Origin: Streptomyces gelaticus
GTDB lineage: Bacteria > Actinomycetota > Actinomycetes > Streptomycetales > Streptomycetaceae
DNA: 64,000 nt
Direction of reading: 5' to 3'
Assembly (NCBI RefSeq): GCF_014649535.1
Contig: NZ_BMTF01000020.1
Coordinates: 1 to 64,000, forward strand
Below, one piece after another: positions 36,536-46,806 of this stretch. Within the stretch, counting starts at the first letter, position 1, and every line of letters starts with the position of its first letter. The position numbers were made by a program, and so were the translations under genes. A model generated the notes under the pieces. It did not search any database, had not been told where the DNA came from, and saw nothing but the letters and a program-made list of their open reading frames with translations.

Positions 36536-38827
36536 TCACTTCACGGCGCGGGCCTCCGGTTCCGGCAGCGATGCCCGTACGGCTTCGGCCAGTGCCACCG
36601 GGTCGCCCATGGGCTCCACCGGATAGTTCTTGTGCTCCAGGTTCCAGGCGTTGTCCCGCTCGAACCAGTCGATGGCGGCCGGCAGCTGCCCGGTGGCCAG
36701 GGCGGTGTCGAGGGAGTCGAGGTAGAGCGTCCACCGCTCGGCGTAGAAGTCGCGGATCAGCCCCGACCATTCGCGGTTCGCGTAGTCGCGCAGCCCACCT
36801 GACTCGCTGCCGGAGCGATGACCCCAGGTGGTGAGGATCGAACGGGCGTCGAACTCGGCGGTGGACCGCTCGGCGTCGGTGCTGCCCCAGGACCTGGCGT
36901 CCTTCAGCCAGGGCCCCAGCATGAACCGCCGGTCGGTGGCCAGCAGCCGGTCCAGCAGGGCGAGGTCCCGCTTCCACTCCGCGGCCCGCTGCCGGAAGAG
37001 GGCGAGATTCTTGTCCTTGTACGCGGCCTTGATCTGCGGCAGCAGCGTACGGCTGTGGTTGGCCAGGGCCTGCCGGGCCACGTCCACCACATCGAAGCGG
37101 TATGCGTCCGACTTCCGTAGTTCGGGGGCGACTTGGAGCAGCTCCGTCAGTGCCTGCCGCACCGTCGAAGCGTCGTACCGCATGGCGGGCGGGCTCCAGC
37201 TGGCCGACGTGCCGACGCTCAGCCCGGGGCGCGCGGTGAAGAGGCTGTCCTGGGACTCGCTCCAGGTGCCGGACGGAGTGCTGTACGGGCCGGCGCGCAG
37301 GAGTTCCCAGGCCCTGACCGCATGCGGGTCGGCACCGCCGTAGCGTCGCCCGGCGTAGTCGGCGAACCAGGCGGAGTGGTCCAATGCCCCAGTGCGCCAG
37401 GCCAGTTCGGTGAAGAGCTCGTACGCGGCGGGGTTGCCGCCGGTGCCTTCCGGGAGATAGGCGATGCCCCGGAGTGCGCTGTCCGGCTTCGTGCGCCACT
37501 CCTCGAACCGGGCTGCCCAGACAGCGGTGTTGGCGCCGATCGTGGTGTGGCCGCCGAAGTTGGGGATGGTCCCGAAGGCGTAGGGCGCGCCGTGCCATGA
37601 GGCCTCGCGGTCCAGGCCGTTGTAGCGGTCGGCCAGGCCGTCGACGATGAACAGTCTGCTCTTGTCCACCGCGTCGATGAGCTGCGTGGACGGATTGCTC
37701 TGCCAGCCGAGCAGGACCCAGGTCGCGCCCGGACGCGCCGTCTGCAGGGCGTCCATGACGGCCTTTGCGGCGTCCTTGACGGGTACGTCGCCGGGAGTGC
37801 CGCCCTCGTGCAGCAGATCCATCTTGTACATGGCCGAGTCACCGAACCGCTCGTGCTGACGGCGGTAGAACGCCTCCGCCACCTTCGGGAACAGTTCGCT
37901 GCGCGGATCCAGCCAGTCCGGGCGTTCGAAGCCGACCCAGTCGCCCTGCGGGACCACGGGCCCGGCGGGATTCCTGTCGGTGAACCCGGGCGGCACCGTG
38001 CCGTAGTAGCCGGGCAGGACCGGTGTCATGCCGAGCCGGCGCAGCCGGTCGGCGATTCTGCGGCCGAGCGCGGCGCGCCGGTCCAGCATCTTCTCGCTGA
38101 CCGGGCCGCCGAATCCGGACATGTTCTGCATCAGCCACCACGGTTGGTGCGCCGGGCCCGGAATCCAGGACGTGAGCTCCTTCTTTGCGTACCCGAACTC
38201 CTGGAAGGTGTCGTAGTACACGGCGTCCGCACCCATCTGCACGAACACCTCGTTGATGCCGTGCAGCGCGAGGACGTCGATCTGCTTCTCGTACGAGGCC
38301 CAGTCCCGGTACGCCCCCGAATAGCCGTCGTCCGTGTCGTTGAGGGCGAACCTGTGCGGGACCGAGGCGTCCCGGCGCACCGTGCCGAGGGGGGCCGGGA
38401 GCTTCTTCGGCAGCTTCGAGGTGCTGTCACCCGGCCAGCCGATGTCCACCCGGGCCGTGTACTTGAGGTAGTGGTTGACGCCGCTGAGCAGCACGGCGGG
38501 GCTGGTGCCCCGGATGCGGACCCGGCCCTTGGCGCCGGAGACGGTGAAGTAGTCGCCGGACGCGGGGCGGCCTGTCGGTACGAGGTCGAACTGCCCGGTG
38601 TGGTGCGGGAGCAGGCGCCGCAGCGCCGCCTCGGCCGGAGCGGGGTCGAAGGCGGGCCTGTCGCGGGAGGCGGCTGCCGGTTCACCGGCCGGAGGGCTCA
38701 TGGCGGCGACGGAGCCCGGCACAGTGACCAGCACGGCGAGAGCGGACGAACAGGCGACGATCCAGGATGTGAGGCTTCTCAAGGGTGACCTCGTCCGACG
38801 GAGGGATACGGGGCTTGCCCGGAACAT
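36536..38827 (-). CDS. Secreted alpha-N-acetylglucosaminidase (GH89, NAGLU-like)
   Basis: A 763-residue exo-glycosidase. After a signal peptide (hydrophobic core IVACSSALAVLVTVPGSVAA) come the small N-terminal domain (VRIRGTSPAVLLSGVNHYLKY), the catalytic barrel with YSGAYRDWASYEKQIDVLALHG and WLMQNMSGFGGP, and the helical C-terminal domain. These segments match GH89, the family of human NAGLU. It should remove terminal alpha-linked GlcNAc outside the cell. Start is uncertain: ATG 38827 has a weak GGTGG site, while TTG 38782 has GACGAGG at good spacing and gives a compact signal peptide. Confidence 0.9.
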   Translation of the reverse strand: MFRASPVSLRRTRSPLRSLTSWIVACSSALAVLVTVPGSVAAMSPPAGEPAAASRDRPAFDPAPAEAALRRLLPHHTGQFDLVPTGRPASGDYFTVSGAKGRVRIRGTSPAVLLSGVNHYLKYTARVDIGWPGDSTSKLPKKLPAPLGTVRRDASVPHRFALNDTDDGYSGAYRDWASYEKQIDVLALHGINEVFVQMGADAVYYDTFQEFGYAKKELTSWIPGPAHQPWWLMQNMSGFGGPVSEKMLDRRAALGRRIADRLRRLGMTPVLPGYYGTVPPGFTDRNPAGPVVPQGDWVGFERPDWLDPRSELFPKVAEAFYRRQHERFGDSAMYKMDLLHEGGTPGDVPVKDAAKAVMDALQTARPGATWVLLGWQSNPSTQLIDAVDKSRLFIVDGLADRYNGLDREASWHGAPYAFGTIPNFGGHTTIGANTAVWAARFEEWRTKPDSALRGIAYLPEGTGGNPAAYELFTELAWRTGALDHSAWFADYAGRRYGGADPHAVRAWELLRAGPYSTPSGTWSESQDSLFTARPGLSVGTSASWSPPAMRYDASTVRQALTELLQVAPELRKSDAYRFDVVDVARQALANHSRTLLPQIKAAYKDKNLALFRQRAAEWKRDLALLDRLLATDRRFMLGPWLKDARSWGSTDAERSTAEFDARSILTTWGHRSGSESGGLRDYANREWSGLIRDFYAERWTLYLDSLDTALATGQLPAAIDWFERDNAWNLEHKNYPVEPMGDPVALAEAVRASLPEPEARAVK

Positions 38828-39029
38828 GGTGCGGCCACCAGGTCCCCCACGGGAACCGGCGGAACCGGGGCGGATGCGCACCGGCCGCCTCGTGCCGGGG
38901 CGGCGCACCCGTACCGGCAGCACGGCGCGAGCATCGAAAACCATGACGCTCAGCCATAGAAGAATGCGCTTTTATGACCCCCTGCGCAGGCCGCAGGATG
39001 GCTGCGAGCCGGCTTCCGGGGAGGAACGC

Positions 39030-40382
39030 ATGACGTCAGCCATCGAATCGGGCCTGCTGCCCGGTACATCCGAAACACGTCCGGAAGGGTTGGCCGTCGG
39101 TGGCGTCCTGCTCACCGAACTGGCAAGGCGTTTCGGAACACCTCTCTTCGTGTACGACGAGGAGCATCTGCGCCGGCGCTGCCGGGACGCGGTCGCCGCC
39201 TTCGGCCGGGACAACGTCGCCTACGCCTCCAAGGCGTTCCTGTGCACGGCCATGGCCCGGCTGGCCCACGAAGAAGGGCTGTTGCTCGATGTCGCCTCCG
39301 GCGGCGAGCTGCGGGTCGCGCTGCACGCCGGGGTGCCCGCCGACCGGATCGTCCTGCACGGCAACAACAAGGACGCGGCGGAACTGCGCACGGCCATGTC
39401 CGCCCGGGTGCGGCACGTGGTGGTCGACAGCTTCGACGAGATGGACCGCATCGAGCGCCTGCACGCCGAGGAACACCTGCCGCCCGCCCGGATCCAGCTG
39501 CGGGTGGCGCCCGGAGTGGCCGCCGGCGCGCACGAGGCGATCCGTACCGGCGGCAACGACTCGAAGTTCGGCTTCGGCCTCGCCGGCGGAACCGCGGCGG
39601 CCGCCGTGCGCCGGGCCGCCGGTTCCCCGGCGATGATCCTGGAAGGCGTCCACGCGCATGTGGGCTCGCAGGTGCTGGACACCGCAGAGCTCGCGGCCGG
39701 CGCCGCCGCCGTCGCCCGGTTCGCCGCCGACACCCGGATGGACCGGCTCACGGTCGGCGGCGGCCTCGGCGTCGCGTACGAGGCGGGACAGACCCCACCG
39801 TCGTTCGCCGAATGGGCTGCCCGGGTGCGGACCGCGGTACGCGACGCGGGCTGGGGCTCCTCGGTGACCGTGGAGCCCGGCCGTTCCATCGCCGCCCGCG
39901 CCGGGCTGACCCTCTACCGGGTGGGCACGATCAAGCGGATCGAGGGCGTGCGGACGTACATCGGTGTGGACGGCGGGATGAGCGACAACCTGCGACCCGC
40001 CCTGTACGGCAGCCGCTACGAGGTGTTCCTGCCGCGCAGCCCGCGCGCTCCCCGGCCCATGCGGGCACGGCTGGTCGGCAAGCACTGCGAGAGCGGTGAC
40101 GTGATCGTCGACGACGCCGCCCTGCCCGCCGACGTGGCGGTGGACGACCTCCTGGCCACGCCGGTCACCGGTGCCTACGGATATGCCATGGCCTCCAACT
40201 ACAACAAGCTGCCGCGCCCCGCCGTCGTCTTCGTGCGCGACGGCCGCGCCCGAATCGTGGTGCGTCGGGAGACCGAGGAGGACCTGCTGCGCCTGGACGT
40301 GGACGAGCCCGCCGGGTTCCCGGAGCCGACCCGGACGGTGGGGACCGGCGCCGGAGCGGCGCAGCGCGCCGGCACGGCCTAA
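39030..40382 (+). CDS. lysA: Diaminopimelate decarboxylase-type PLP enzyme
   Basis: A 450-residue fold-type III (alanine-racemase-like) decarboxylase. PLP lysine is Lys68 in YASKAF; HVGSQ near 210, EPGRSIAA near 285, the active-site CESGD near 352, and GAYGYAMASNYNKLPRP near 380 are the LysA signatures. The ATG at 39030 follows GGGGAGG. Streptomyces usually have a housekeeping lysA next to hom/thrC; with no such genes here this could be a second copy, perhaps for another D-centre diamino acid. The -10 box of the following lysR overlaps its TAA stop. Confidence 0.87.
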   Translation: MTSAIESGLLPGTSETRPEGLAVGGVLLTELARRFGTPLFVYDEEHLRRRCRDAVAAFGRDNVAYASKAFLCTAMARLAHEEGLLLDVASGGELRVALHAGVPADRIVLHGNNKDAAELRTAMSARVRHVVVDSFDEMDRIERLHAEEHLPPARIQLRVAPGVAAGAHEAIRTGGNDSKFGFGLAGGTAAAAVRRAAGSPAMILEGVHAHVGSQVLDTAELAAGAAAVARFAADTRMDRLTVGGGLGVAYEAGQTPPSFAEWAARVRTAVRDAGWGSSVTVEPGRSIAARAGLTLYRVGTIKRIEGVRTYIGVDGGMSDNLRPALYGSRYEVFLPRSPRAPRPMRARLVGKHCESGDVIVDDAALPADVAVDDLLATPVTGAYGYAMASNYNKLPRPAVVFVRDGRARIVVRRETEEDLLRLDVDEPAGFPEPTRTVGTGAGAAQRAGTA

Positions 40383-40391
40383 CCTGAGCCG

Positions 40392-41315
40392 ATGCTGAAC
40401 AGTGCCCGACTGCTCGTCCTGCTGGAGATCGCCCGTACCGGCACCATCGTGGCCGCGGCCCAGGCGCTGCATCTGAGCCCCTCCGCGATCTCGCATCAGC
40501 TCGCCCGGCTGGAGCAGGAGCTGGGAGTGGCCCTGGTGGAACGTCAGCCGCAGAGCCTGCGGCTGACCGCGGCCGGGGTGCGACTGGCCGAGCACGCACA
40601 GGCGGTCGCCGACCTGATGGCCGTGGCCCGGGACGACCTGCGGGCGCACTCCGAGGGCGAGGCCGGGGTCCTGCGACTGGGTTTCTTCGCCTCCTCGGGC
40701 CTGGAGCTGCTGCCCCGGGCCCTGTCGGCGTTCGCGGCGAACCGGCCCCAGGTCGAGCTGGAGCTGATCCTCGGGCAGCCGCACGAACTGGTGCCGGACC
40801 TGGAGGCCGGCCGGCTCGACGCCGCGGTGGTCTTCGAGCATCCGCTCGATCCCTGGTGCCGGCAGGCGACCGTGGACGTGGAGATGTTCTTCGACGAGCC
40901 GCAGCTGGTGGTCCTTCCCCTGCGGCACCGCCTCGGGCGGCACGCCTCGGTCCGGCTGGCCGCCCTGGAAGGGGAGAGCTGGATCGGTACGCACGGCGGC
41001 CACACCGGCGAACCGGTGCTGGAACGCGCGTGTGCGGCAGAGGGCTTCCGCCCCCGGGTCCGCTGCCGCAGCGATCATTACCAGGTCACGATCAACCTGG
41101 CCCGCGCCGGCATGGGCATCGCTCTCGTCCCGGCCCTCGGGCTCGGCGACACCGCCGGCGTGCACGTCTGCCGTCTGGACCACCCCAGGCTGCACCGGCG
41201 CATCGGCGTCGCCACCCGGCCCACCAACCGCAATCCGCTGCTGCGGATCTTCCTCGCGGACCTGCGGTCGGCCGCCGAGGAGATCCGGTCGCTGCTGGAG
41301 GTGCAGTGGGCGTGA
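40392..41315 (+). CDS. LysR-family transcriptional regulator
   Basis: A 307-residue LysR protein with the winged helix at residues 3-60 (RLLVLLEIARTGTIVAAAQALHLSPSAISHQLARLE) and a co-inducer domain after about 90. TAACCT ends 6 nt before the ATG, with no ribosome site, so a leaderless mRNA is likely; that -10 box contains the lysA stop codon. It could regulate lysA or the amino-acid ABC operon nearby. The target is not shown by the sequence. Confidence 0.9.
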   Translation: MLNSARLLVLLEIARTGTIVAAAQALHLSPSAISHQLARLEQELGVALVERQPQSLRLTAAGVRLAEHAQAVADLMAVARDDLRAHSEGEAGVLRLGFFASSGLELLPRALSAFAANRPQVELELILGQPHELVPDLEAGRLDAAVVFEHPLDPWCRQATVDVEMFFDEPQLVVLPLRHRLGRHASVRLAALEGESWIGTHGGHTGEPVLERACAAEGFRPRVRCRSDHYQVTINLARAGMGIALVPALGLGDTAGVHVCRLDHPRLHRRIGVATRPTNRNPLLRIFLADLRSAAEEIRSLLEVQWA

Positions 41316-41369
41316 CCGGCGCACCGGTCACGCCCACGCGCGGCCGGGGCCCCGGCCGGTTCCCGTGGC

Positions 41370-42215
41370 TCAATCGGCGGTCCGGCGCCCGGCACAGGCC
41401 GCGAGGGTCCGCCCCACGTCCCGGATGGCATGCACGGCGGCCCGCTCGGTGCTCGGGCCCAGCGCCGTGTCCCAGTGCGCCAGCACCGCGTATGCCAGCC
41501 GTCGCCTGCCGACGATGACACCGGCATCGGCCCGGACCCCGGTGTCGGTGCCGGTCTTGTTGGCCACCAGGAGCCCGTCGCGCAGCCGCTCGGGAAAGCC
41601 CGGGGCGTACGGGTCGTGGTCGATCAGTGCGGGGACCAGGCCGTGGTCGGTGTTGGCGCGCATCCAGCGCAGCAGCCGGGCGGAGGCCGCCGGGCAGCTC
41701 ATGGTGCCGCGCACCGCGTGCGTCACCAGCCGCGCCAGATCCTGTGCGGTGCCGGTGGCGAAGACGGGCGGCACGTCCGGGCCCCGGACGTCGCGGACCT
41801 TGTCGTGCAGCGTGAGGTGATCGAGCCCGAGCTCTTGTGCGAGCCGGGCCGTGGACTCGCGCCCCACGAGGCGCAACAGCGCGTTGGTCGCGGTGTTGTC
41901 GCTCACCGAGGCCGTCAGCCAGGCCAGATCCTCGACGGTCCAGCCGCGCCCGCTCAGCCGGCGCAGCAGACCGGTGCCCTCCGCCACGTCCTCGTCGAGG
42001 ACCTCCACGACACGGTCGGCGGGCAGTGCCCCGGTGTCCAGCCGGTGCGCGACCTCGGCGAGCAGCAGCAGCTTCGAGGCGGACGCCACCGGCAGTACGG
42101 TGCGCTCGTCCACCCCCACGGTGCCGCCGCCGTCGATGTCGACGGCGGCGACGGCCAGGGTGAGCGGCAGCGCGGCCGAACGCCGGGCCGCCGCGGCCAC
42201 TTGGGCCAGACTCAT
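41370..42215 (-). CDS. Class A beta-lactamase-fold serine hydrolase without signal peptide
   Basis: A 281-residue penicillin-recognising-type hydrolase. S-x-x-K is present (Ser45-Lys48 in ASASKL), SDN near 110 (SVSDNTAT) and KTG near 220 (NKTGTDTG). The omega-loop ExxLN segment with the deacylating Glu166 is not recognisable; that region reads LTLHDKVRDVRGPD. There is also no signal peptide. So it is more likely a cytoplasmic amidase or peptidase than a beta-lactamase. It overlaps the D-aminoacylase gene by 4 bp (ATGA) as the last gene of an amino-acid transport operon. Confidence 0.85.
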   Translation of the reverse strand: MSLAQVAAAARRSAALPLTLAVAAVDIDGGGTVGVDERTVLPVASASKLLLLAEVAHRLDTGALPADRVVEVLDEDVAEGTGLLRRLSGRGWTVEDLAWLTASVSDNTATNALLRLVGRESTARLAQELGLDHLTLHDKVRDVRGPDVPPVFATGTAQDLARLVTHAVRGTMSCPAASARLLRWMRANTDHGLVPALIDHDPYAPGFPERLRDGLLVANKTGTDTGVRADAGVIVGRRRLAYAVLAHWDTALGPSTERAAVHAIRDVGRTLAACAGRRTAD

Positions 42216-43833
42216 CGGATCCTCACCACTTCTCCCGCCCGCGCCGACGTCGGGCGGCCGTCTCGTGCCGCGACCTGCCCCGACACCACGACGGTATCGA
42301 TGCCTTCGGGCGTCAGCAGGGGGCGGTCGAAGTCGGCGGTGTCGCGTACCGACGCCGGGTCGAGGACGACCAGATCGGCGACCGCGCCGTCGCGGACCAC
42401 GCCGCGGCCGGTGAGGCCGAACCGCCGGGCGGGCAGTCCGGTCATCTTGTGCACCGCGCTCTCCAGCGGGAGCAGTTGCTCGTCGCGGGTGTAGCGGCCG
42501 AGCACCCGGGCGAAGCTTCCCGCCCAGCGCGGATGCGGCCGGCCGGGTTTGGGCACGCCGTCCGAGCCGATCATCGACAGCGGGCTGGCGAGGACCCGGC
42601 GGACGTCGTCCTCGCGCATGGAATGACTGATGATGGTCACTTCACCCTGCTCGGCCAGCAGGAGATCGCAGGCCTGGTCGACCGGATGGATGCCGCGCTC
42701 GGCCGCGAGGTCGGCGATGGTGCGCCCCTCGGCCTCGGGATGCGTCTGCGCGGCGGCCACCGAAATGAGGTCCCAGCCACCGTTTCCCACGGTGTTCTCC
42801 CACCCCTCGACGCCCTGGGCGATGTCCGCCTTGATCCGGTCGCGCGTCTCGGGGCGGCGCAGCCGCTCCAGCAGCGCGCCGACGCCGCCCTCACTCGCCC
42901 ACGGGGGCAGCATGGCGTGCAGGACGGTGCTTCCCGCCGTGTACGGATACACGTCGCACAGCACGTCCACGCCTTCGGCGCGGGCCCGTTCCAGCCGGGG
43001 CAGGGTGCGCAGTGTGGCGCCCCAGGCGTGCCGGCCCGCGGTCTTGTGGTGGGAGATCTGCAACGGGGCGCCGGAGCGCACCGCGATCTCCAGGGCTTCT
43101 TCCAGGGCGGACTCCACCTGCGACATCTCGTCGCGCAGGTGGGTGACGTAGGGCTTGCCGTGCCGGGCGGCGACCCCGGCCAGCGCGACGATCTCCTCGG
43201 TGTCGGCATAGGTGCCGGGAGGGTAGATCAGCCCGGTGGACAGACCGGCCGCCCCCTGGGCCAGTGCCCGGTCCAGCAGCGCGCACATGGCGTCCAGTTC
43301 GTCCGGCCGGGGCGGCCGGGCCTCGAATCCCATCACTCCGGCGCGCAGCGTGCCGTGGCCGACCAGCGAGGCGATGTGGGTGTGGCGCAGAGCCGGGTCC
43401 TGTCCGGCGGCGAACTCGTCGAAGGCCACGGCGGGCCGCACCGGGCCGAGCCCGAACGTCACCCGGAGATGCTCGGCGAGTTCCGGCAGTCGCTCGGGGA
43501 GCGAGGGGAACAGGCTGGTCCCGCAGTTGCCGCAGATCTCCGTGGTGACGCCCTGGAGCAGCGGAGCGAGACGGAGACCGTCGTCGGCCTCCGCGGCACC
43601 ACCATCGGCTCCGTGCGGCGCCGCGAGGGCGTCGGAGTGCGTGTGCACATCGATGAAGCCGGGCGCGACGACCCGCCCGGCCACGTCCAGGGTCTCGGCG
43701 GCCGTGGCGGGGGCGCCGGCGGGGAGCACGGCGATCCGTCCGTCCACCACCGCGATGTCCGCTTCCCGGGCGGGCGCTCCGGTTCCGTCCACGAGTGTGC
43801 CGCCGCGCAGCAGCAGATCGAGGGGGCGGCCCA

Positions 43834-43837
<4 letters not shown>
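42212..43837 (-). CDS. N-acyl-D-amino-acid deacylase (D-aminoacylase)
   Basis: A 541-residue amidohydrolase-superfamily enzyme releasing D-amino acids from N-acyl forms. Metal-site motifs are FIDVHTHSD near residue 60, CGNCG near 100, and SHHKTAGRHAWGAT near 260; a late MIGSDG near 380 supplies the catalytic Asp. The GTG at 43837 overlaps the ATPase stop (GTGA), and its own end overlaps the serine hydrolase start, so it is translated within a coupled chain. The linked amino-acid importer suggests uptake and deacylation of N-acyl-D-amino acids or related peptides. Confidence 0.9.
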
Positions 43838-44603
<766 letters not shown>

Positions 44604-44607
<4 letters not shown>

Positions 44608-45578
44608 GCCGCCGCTCCCTTCTTGGCGCGTCCGGGCCGGAGATTGGCCAGGATCCTGCTCCGCAGCACGGGAGCGGTACCGGGGCTGTAGCGTCGCTCG
44701 ACGGCGTGCTGGCCGATGCTGGCGATCGTGGTCAGTACGAGGTACCAGATCGAGGCCACCAGGAGCAGTGCGACGACTTCGAAGTTGGCGAGATAGAGGT
44801 GCTGGGAGACGGTCATCAGATCGGCGCCTGCGATGACCGAGACCAGCGAGGTCGTCTTGAGCATGGAGATGAACTGGTTGCCGAACGGCGGGATGATGAC
44901 CCGCATTGCCTGCGGGAGGATGATCCGGGACAGGATCTGACGGTTCGACATCCCGATGGAGGCTCCCGCCTCGCGCTGTCCGGGATCCACACTCTGAATG
45001 CCGGCCCGCACGATCTCGGCCATGTAGGCGCCCTCGTTGATGGAGAGACCGAGGAGCGCGGCCACGAACCCGGTGATCACCTGGTTGGACTGCCAGCTGA
45101 CGAGTTTGGGGCCGTCGAACGGGATTCCGATGCTGATCACGGGGAACAGCAGGGCCAGGTTGAACCAGAAGATGAGCTGGACCAGCAGCGGGGTGCCCCG
45201 GAAGAACCAGGTGTAGGCACCGGCGGTGAGACGCAGGACGGGGCTGTCGGACAGCTGCATCACCGCGACGACGACCCCGATGGCGATGCCGAGAGCCATC
45301 GAGACGAGGGTGAGCTGGATGGTCACCCCGAGGCCCTTGAGGATCACGCCGTCGAACTGGTACTTGGCGACGATGTCCCAGTGCAGATTCGGATTGACGA
45401 TGACGGTGTAGGCGAGCCACACCGCGAACAGGATGGCGGTCAGGACCGCGAGCCAGCGCCCGGGACGCGGGCGTCCGGTCACCTGGAGGGAGAGGTCGTC
45501 CTCCAGGGGTGTCTTGTCGGTGCGGTCGGCATCCGGTGCTCCGCCGAGGGCGGGCCCGGGTATTTTCTGGTGGTTCAT
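44604..45578 (-). CDS. Polar amino-acid ABC transporter permease (HisM/GlnP-like)
   Basis: A 324-residue permease. A cytoplasmic leader of about 40 residues precedes five to six hydrophobic segments. The typical FRGTPLLVQLIFW motif lies near residue 140 and the EAA-type loop VDPGQREAGASIGMS near 210. It has one permease gene only, so a homodimer is expected. The ATG at 45578 begins 8 nt after the binding-protein stop. Confidence 0.92.
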
Positions 45579-45586
45579 GTCCGTTC

Positions 45587-46471
45587 TCACTGCCCGTCGT
45601 TGACGGTCGCCTTGGGCACGGCGCTGTCGCCGACCGCCCAGGTGTCGAGGATCTTCTTGTAGTCGCCGTTGTCGATGAGTTCCTGCAGGGCCTTGTGGAC
45701 GGCGTCGCGCAGTCCGCTCTGGCTCTTCGCGGAGGCGATGCCCCAGGGGGCGGTGCCGTACTGCTCCGGCAGGACCTCGTACGAGCTGCTCTTCTTGGTG
45801 AACATCTTGGCGACGGGATAGTCGACGATGGTCGCGACCGCGCGTCCGCTGTCCAGTTGCAGCAGCCCGGTCGGTGCGTCCTCGCTCTGCGAGATCCGCA
45901 TCTTCTCCTGGCACTTGGCGTTCTGTTCCTCGCCGATGTGGAGGTTGGAGCTGCCCTTGGCGAGGACGACGGTCTTTCCGCAGAGGTCCGCGAGGGACTT
46001 GATGCCCTGCGGGTTGCCCTGCTTCGTCATGATGACGCCGCCGGTGCGGAAGTAGTCGACGAAGTCGACCGCCTGGCGCCGCTGCGCACTGTCGGTCATG
46101 GACGACATGACCAGGTCGAACCGTCCGGACTCCAGGCCGGGGATCAGTCCGTCGAAGGCGGCATTGGTGAGTTCCAGCTTCAGCTTGAGCCGCCCGGCGA
46201 TGGCCTTGGCCAGATCGGGGTCGACACCGGTGAGCCGGGTGGTGCCGGGCTCGTACATCTCCATCGGCGGGTAGCCGACCGCGGTGGCCACCCGGAGCAC
46301 ACCCTTCTGCCGGAACTGAGCGGGCAACAGCTCGGCCGCGGTCCGGCCGGAGGCGGCCTGTGACGCGGTTGAGGACGGGGCGTCGCTCTGACCGGAACGC
46401 CCACAGGCAGTGGCCGCGAGAGCAACCACGGCCAGGGCTGCCAGACAGCGCAGAGAACGGGGACGATTCAT
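45587..46471 (-). CDS. Polar amino-acid ABC transporter substrate-binding lipoprotein
   Basis: A 294-residue family-3 solute-binding protein. The signal peptide ends in a lipobox AATAC with the lipidated Cys at about residue 22. The binding domain includes GVDPDLAKAIAGRLKLKLE and FDGLIPGLESGRFDLVMSSM, the common signature. The ATG at 46471 follows GAGGGAGAA. It leads the five-gene operon. The ligand is unknown, but the coupled D-aminoacylase favours acylated or D-amino acids. Confidence 0.92.
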   Translation of the reverse strand: MNRPRSLRCLAALAVVALAATACGRSGQSDAPSSTASQAASGRTAAELLPAQFRQKGVLRVATAVGYPPMEMYEPGTTRLTGVDPDLAKAIAGRLKLKLELTNAAFDGLIPGLESGRFDLVMSSMTDSAQRRQAVDFVDYFRTGGVIMTKQGNPQGIKSLADLCGKTVVLAKGSSNLHIGEEQNAKCQEKMRISQSEDAPTGLLQLDSGRAVATIVDYPVAKMFTKKSSSYEVLPEQYGTAPWGIASAKSQSGLRDAVHKALQELIDNGDYKKILDTWAVGDSAVPKATVNDGQ

Positions 46472-46806
46472 CGGATTCTCCCTCACGGGGTGGCGGTGCG
46501 CCGATGCTGGCAGTCGTGCCCCGGTGAACGGAAGATGATGAAGCTATTCATGCCTGACCATCGAAATTTGTACGGGTCCGGGGACGACCGTCCTCACGCG
46601 GGACCGGCGGATCGGCACGACCCCTGGGCGACAGGGACGGGAAAGGGGCACCCGGACGCCTCGGGATCACGCAAGGGGCGGCTTCGCGGGAGACTGCCGG
46701 TGGATCGCGAGGCCCGGACCGGGCATCCGTGGTCCCTGTGAGGGTCCGGGGGATTAGGTTGGCGGAGAATAGTTTTCGGGCAGCCGGACTCGCGATGGGG
46801 GCGAGC
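46472..46806. other. Regulatory interval between amino-acid operon and TerD gene
   Basis: A 335-bp divergent gap. It contains the palindrome ATGAA-GCTA-TTCAT (46538-46551), a likely regulator site for the minus-strand operon. An AT-richer segment near 46765 is the probable TerD promoter. No gene is seen. Confidence 0.6.
46538..46551. promoter_or_regulatory. Palindrome upstream of the amino-acid ABC operon
   Basis: ATGAA-GCTA-TTCAT is a perfect 14-nt inverted repeat about 67 bp upstream of the binding-protein start. Its form resembles LysR-type sites (TGAA...TTCA). The nearby LysR gene at 40392 is a candidate partner. Confidence 0.45.

Noticed and set aside
38598..39029. N-terminal extension of the LysA-type gene
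   Set aside because: The upstream frame overlaps the divergent GH89 start; ATG 39030 has a strong ribosome site.
41370..42215. Annotation as an antibiotic-resistance class A beta-lactamase
   Set aside because: No signal peptide, no recognisable Glu166 segment, and an operon with transport and D-aminoacylase genes.
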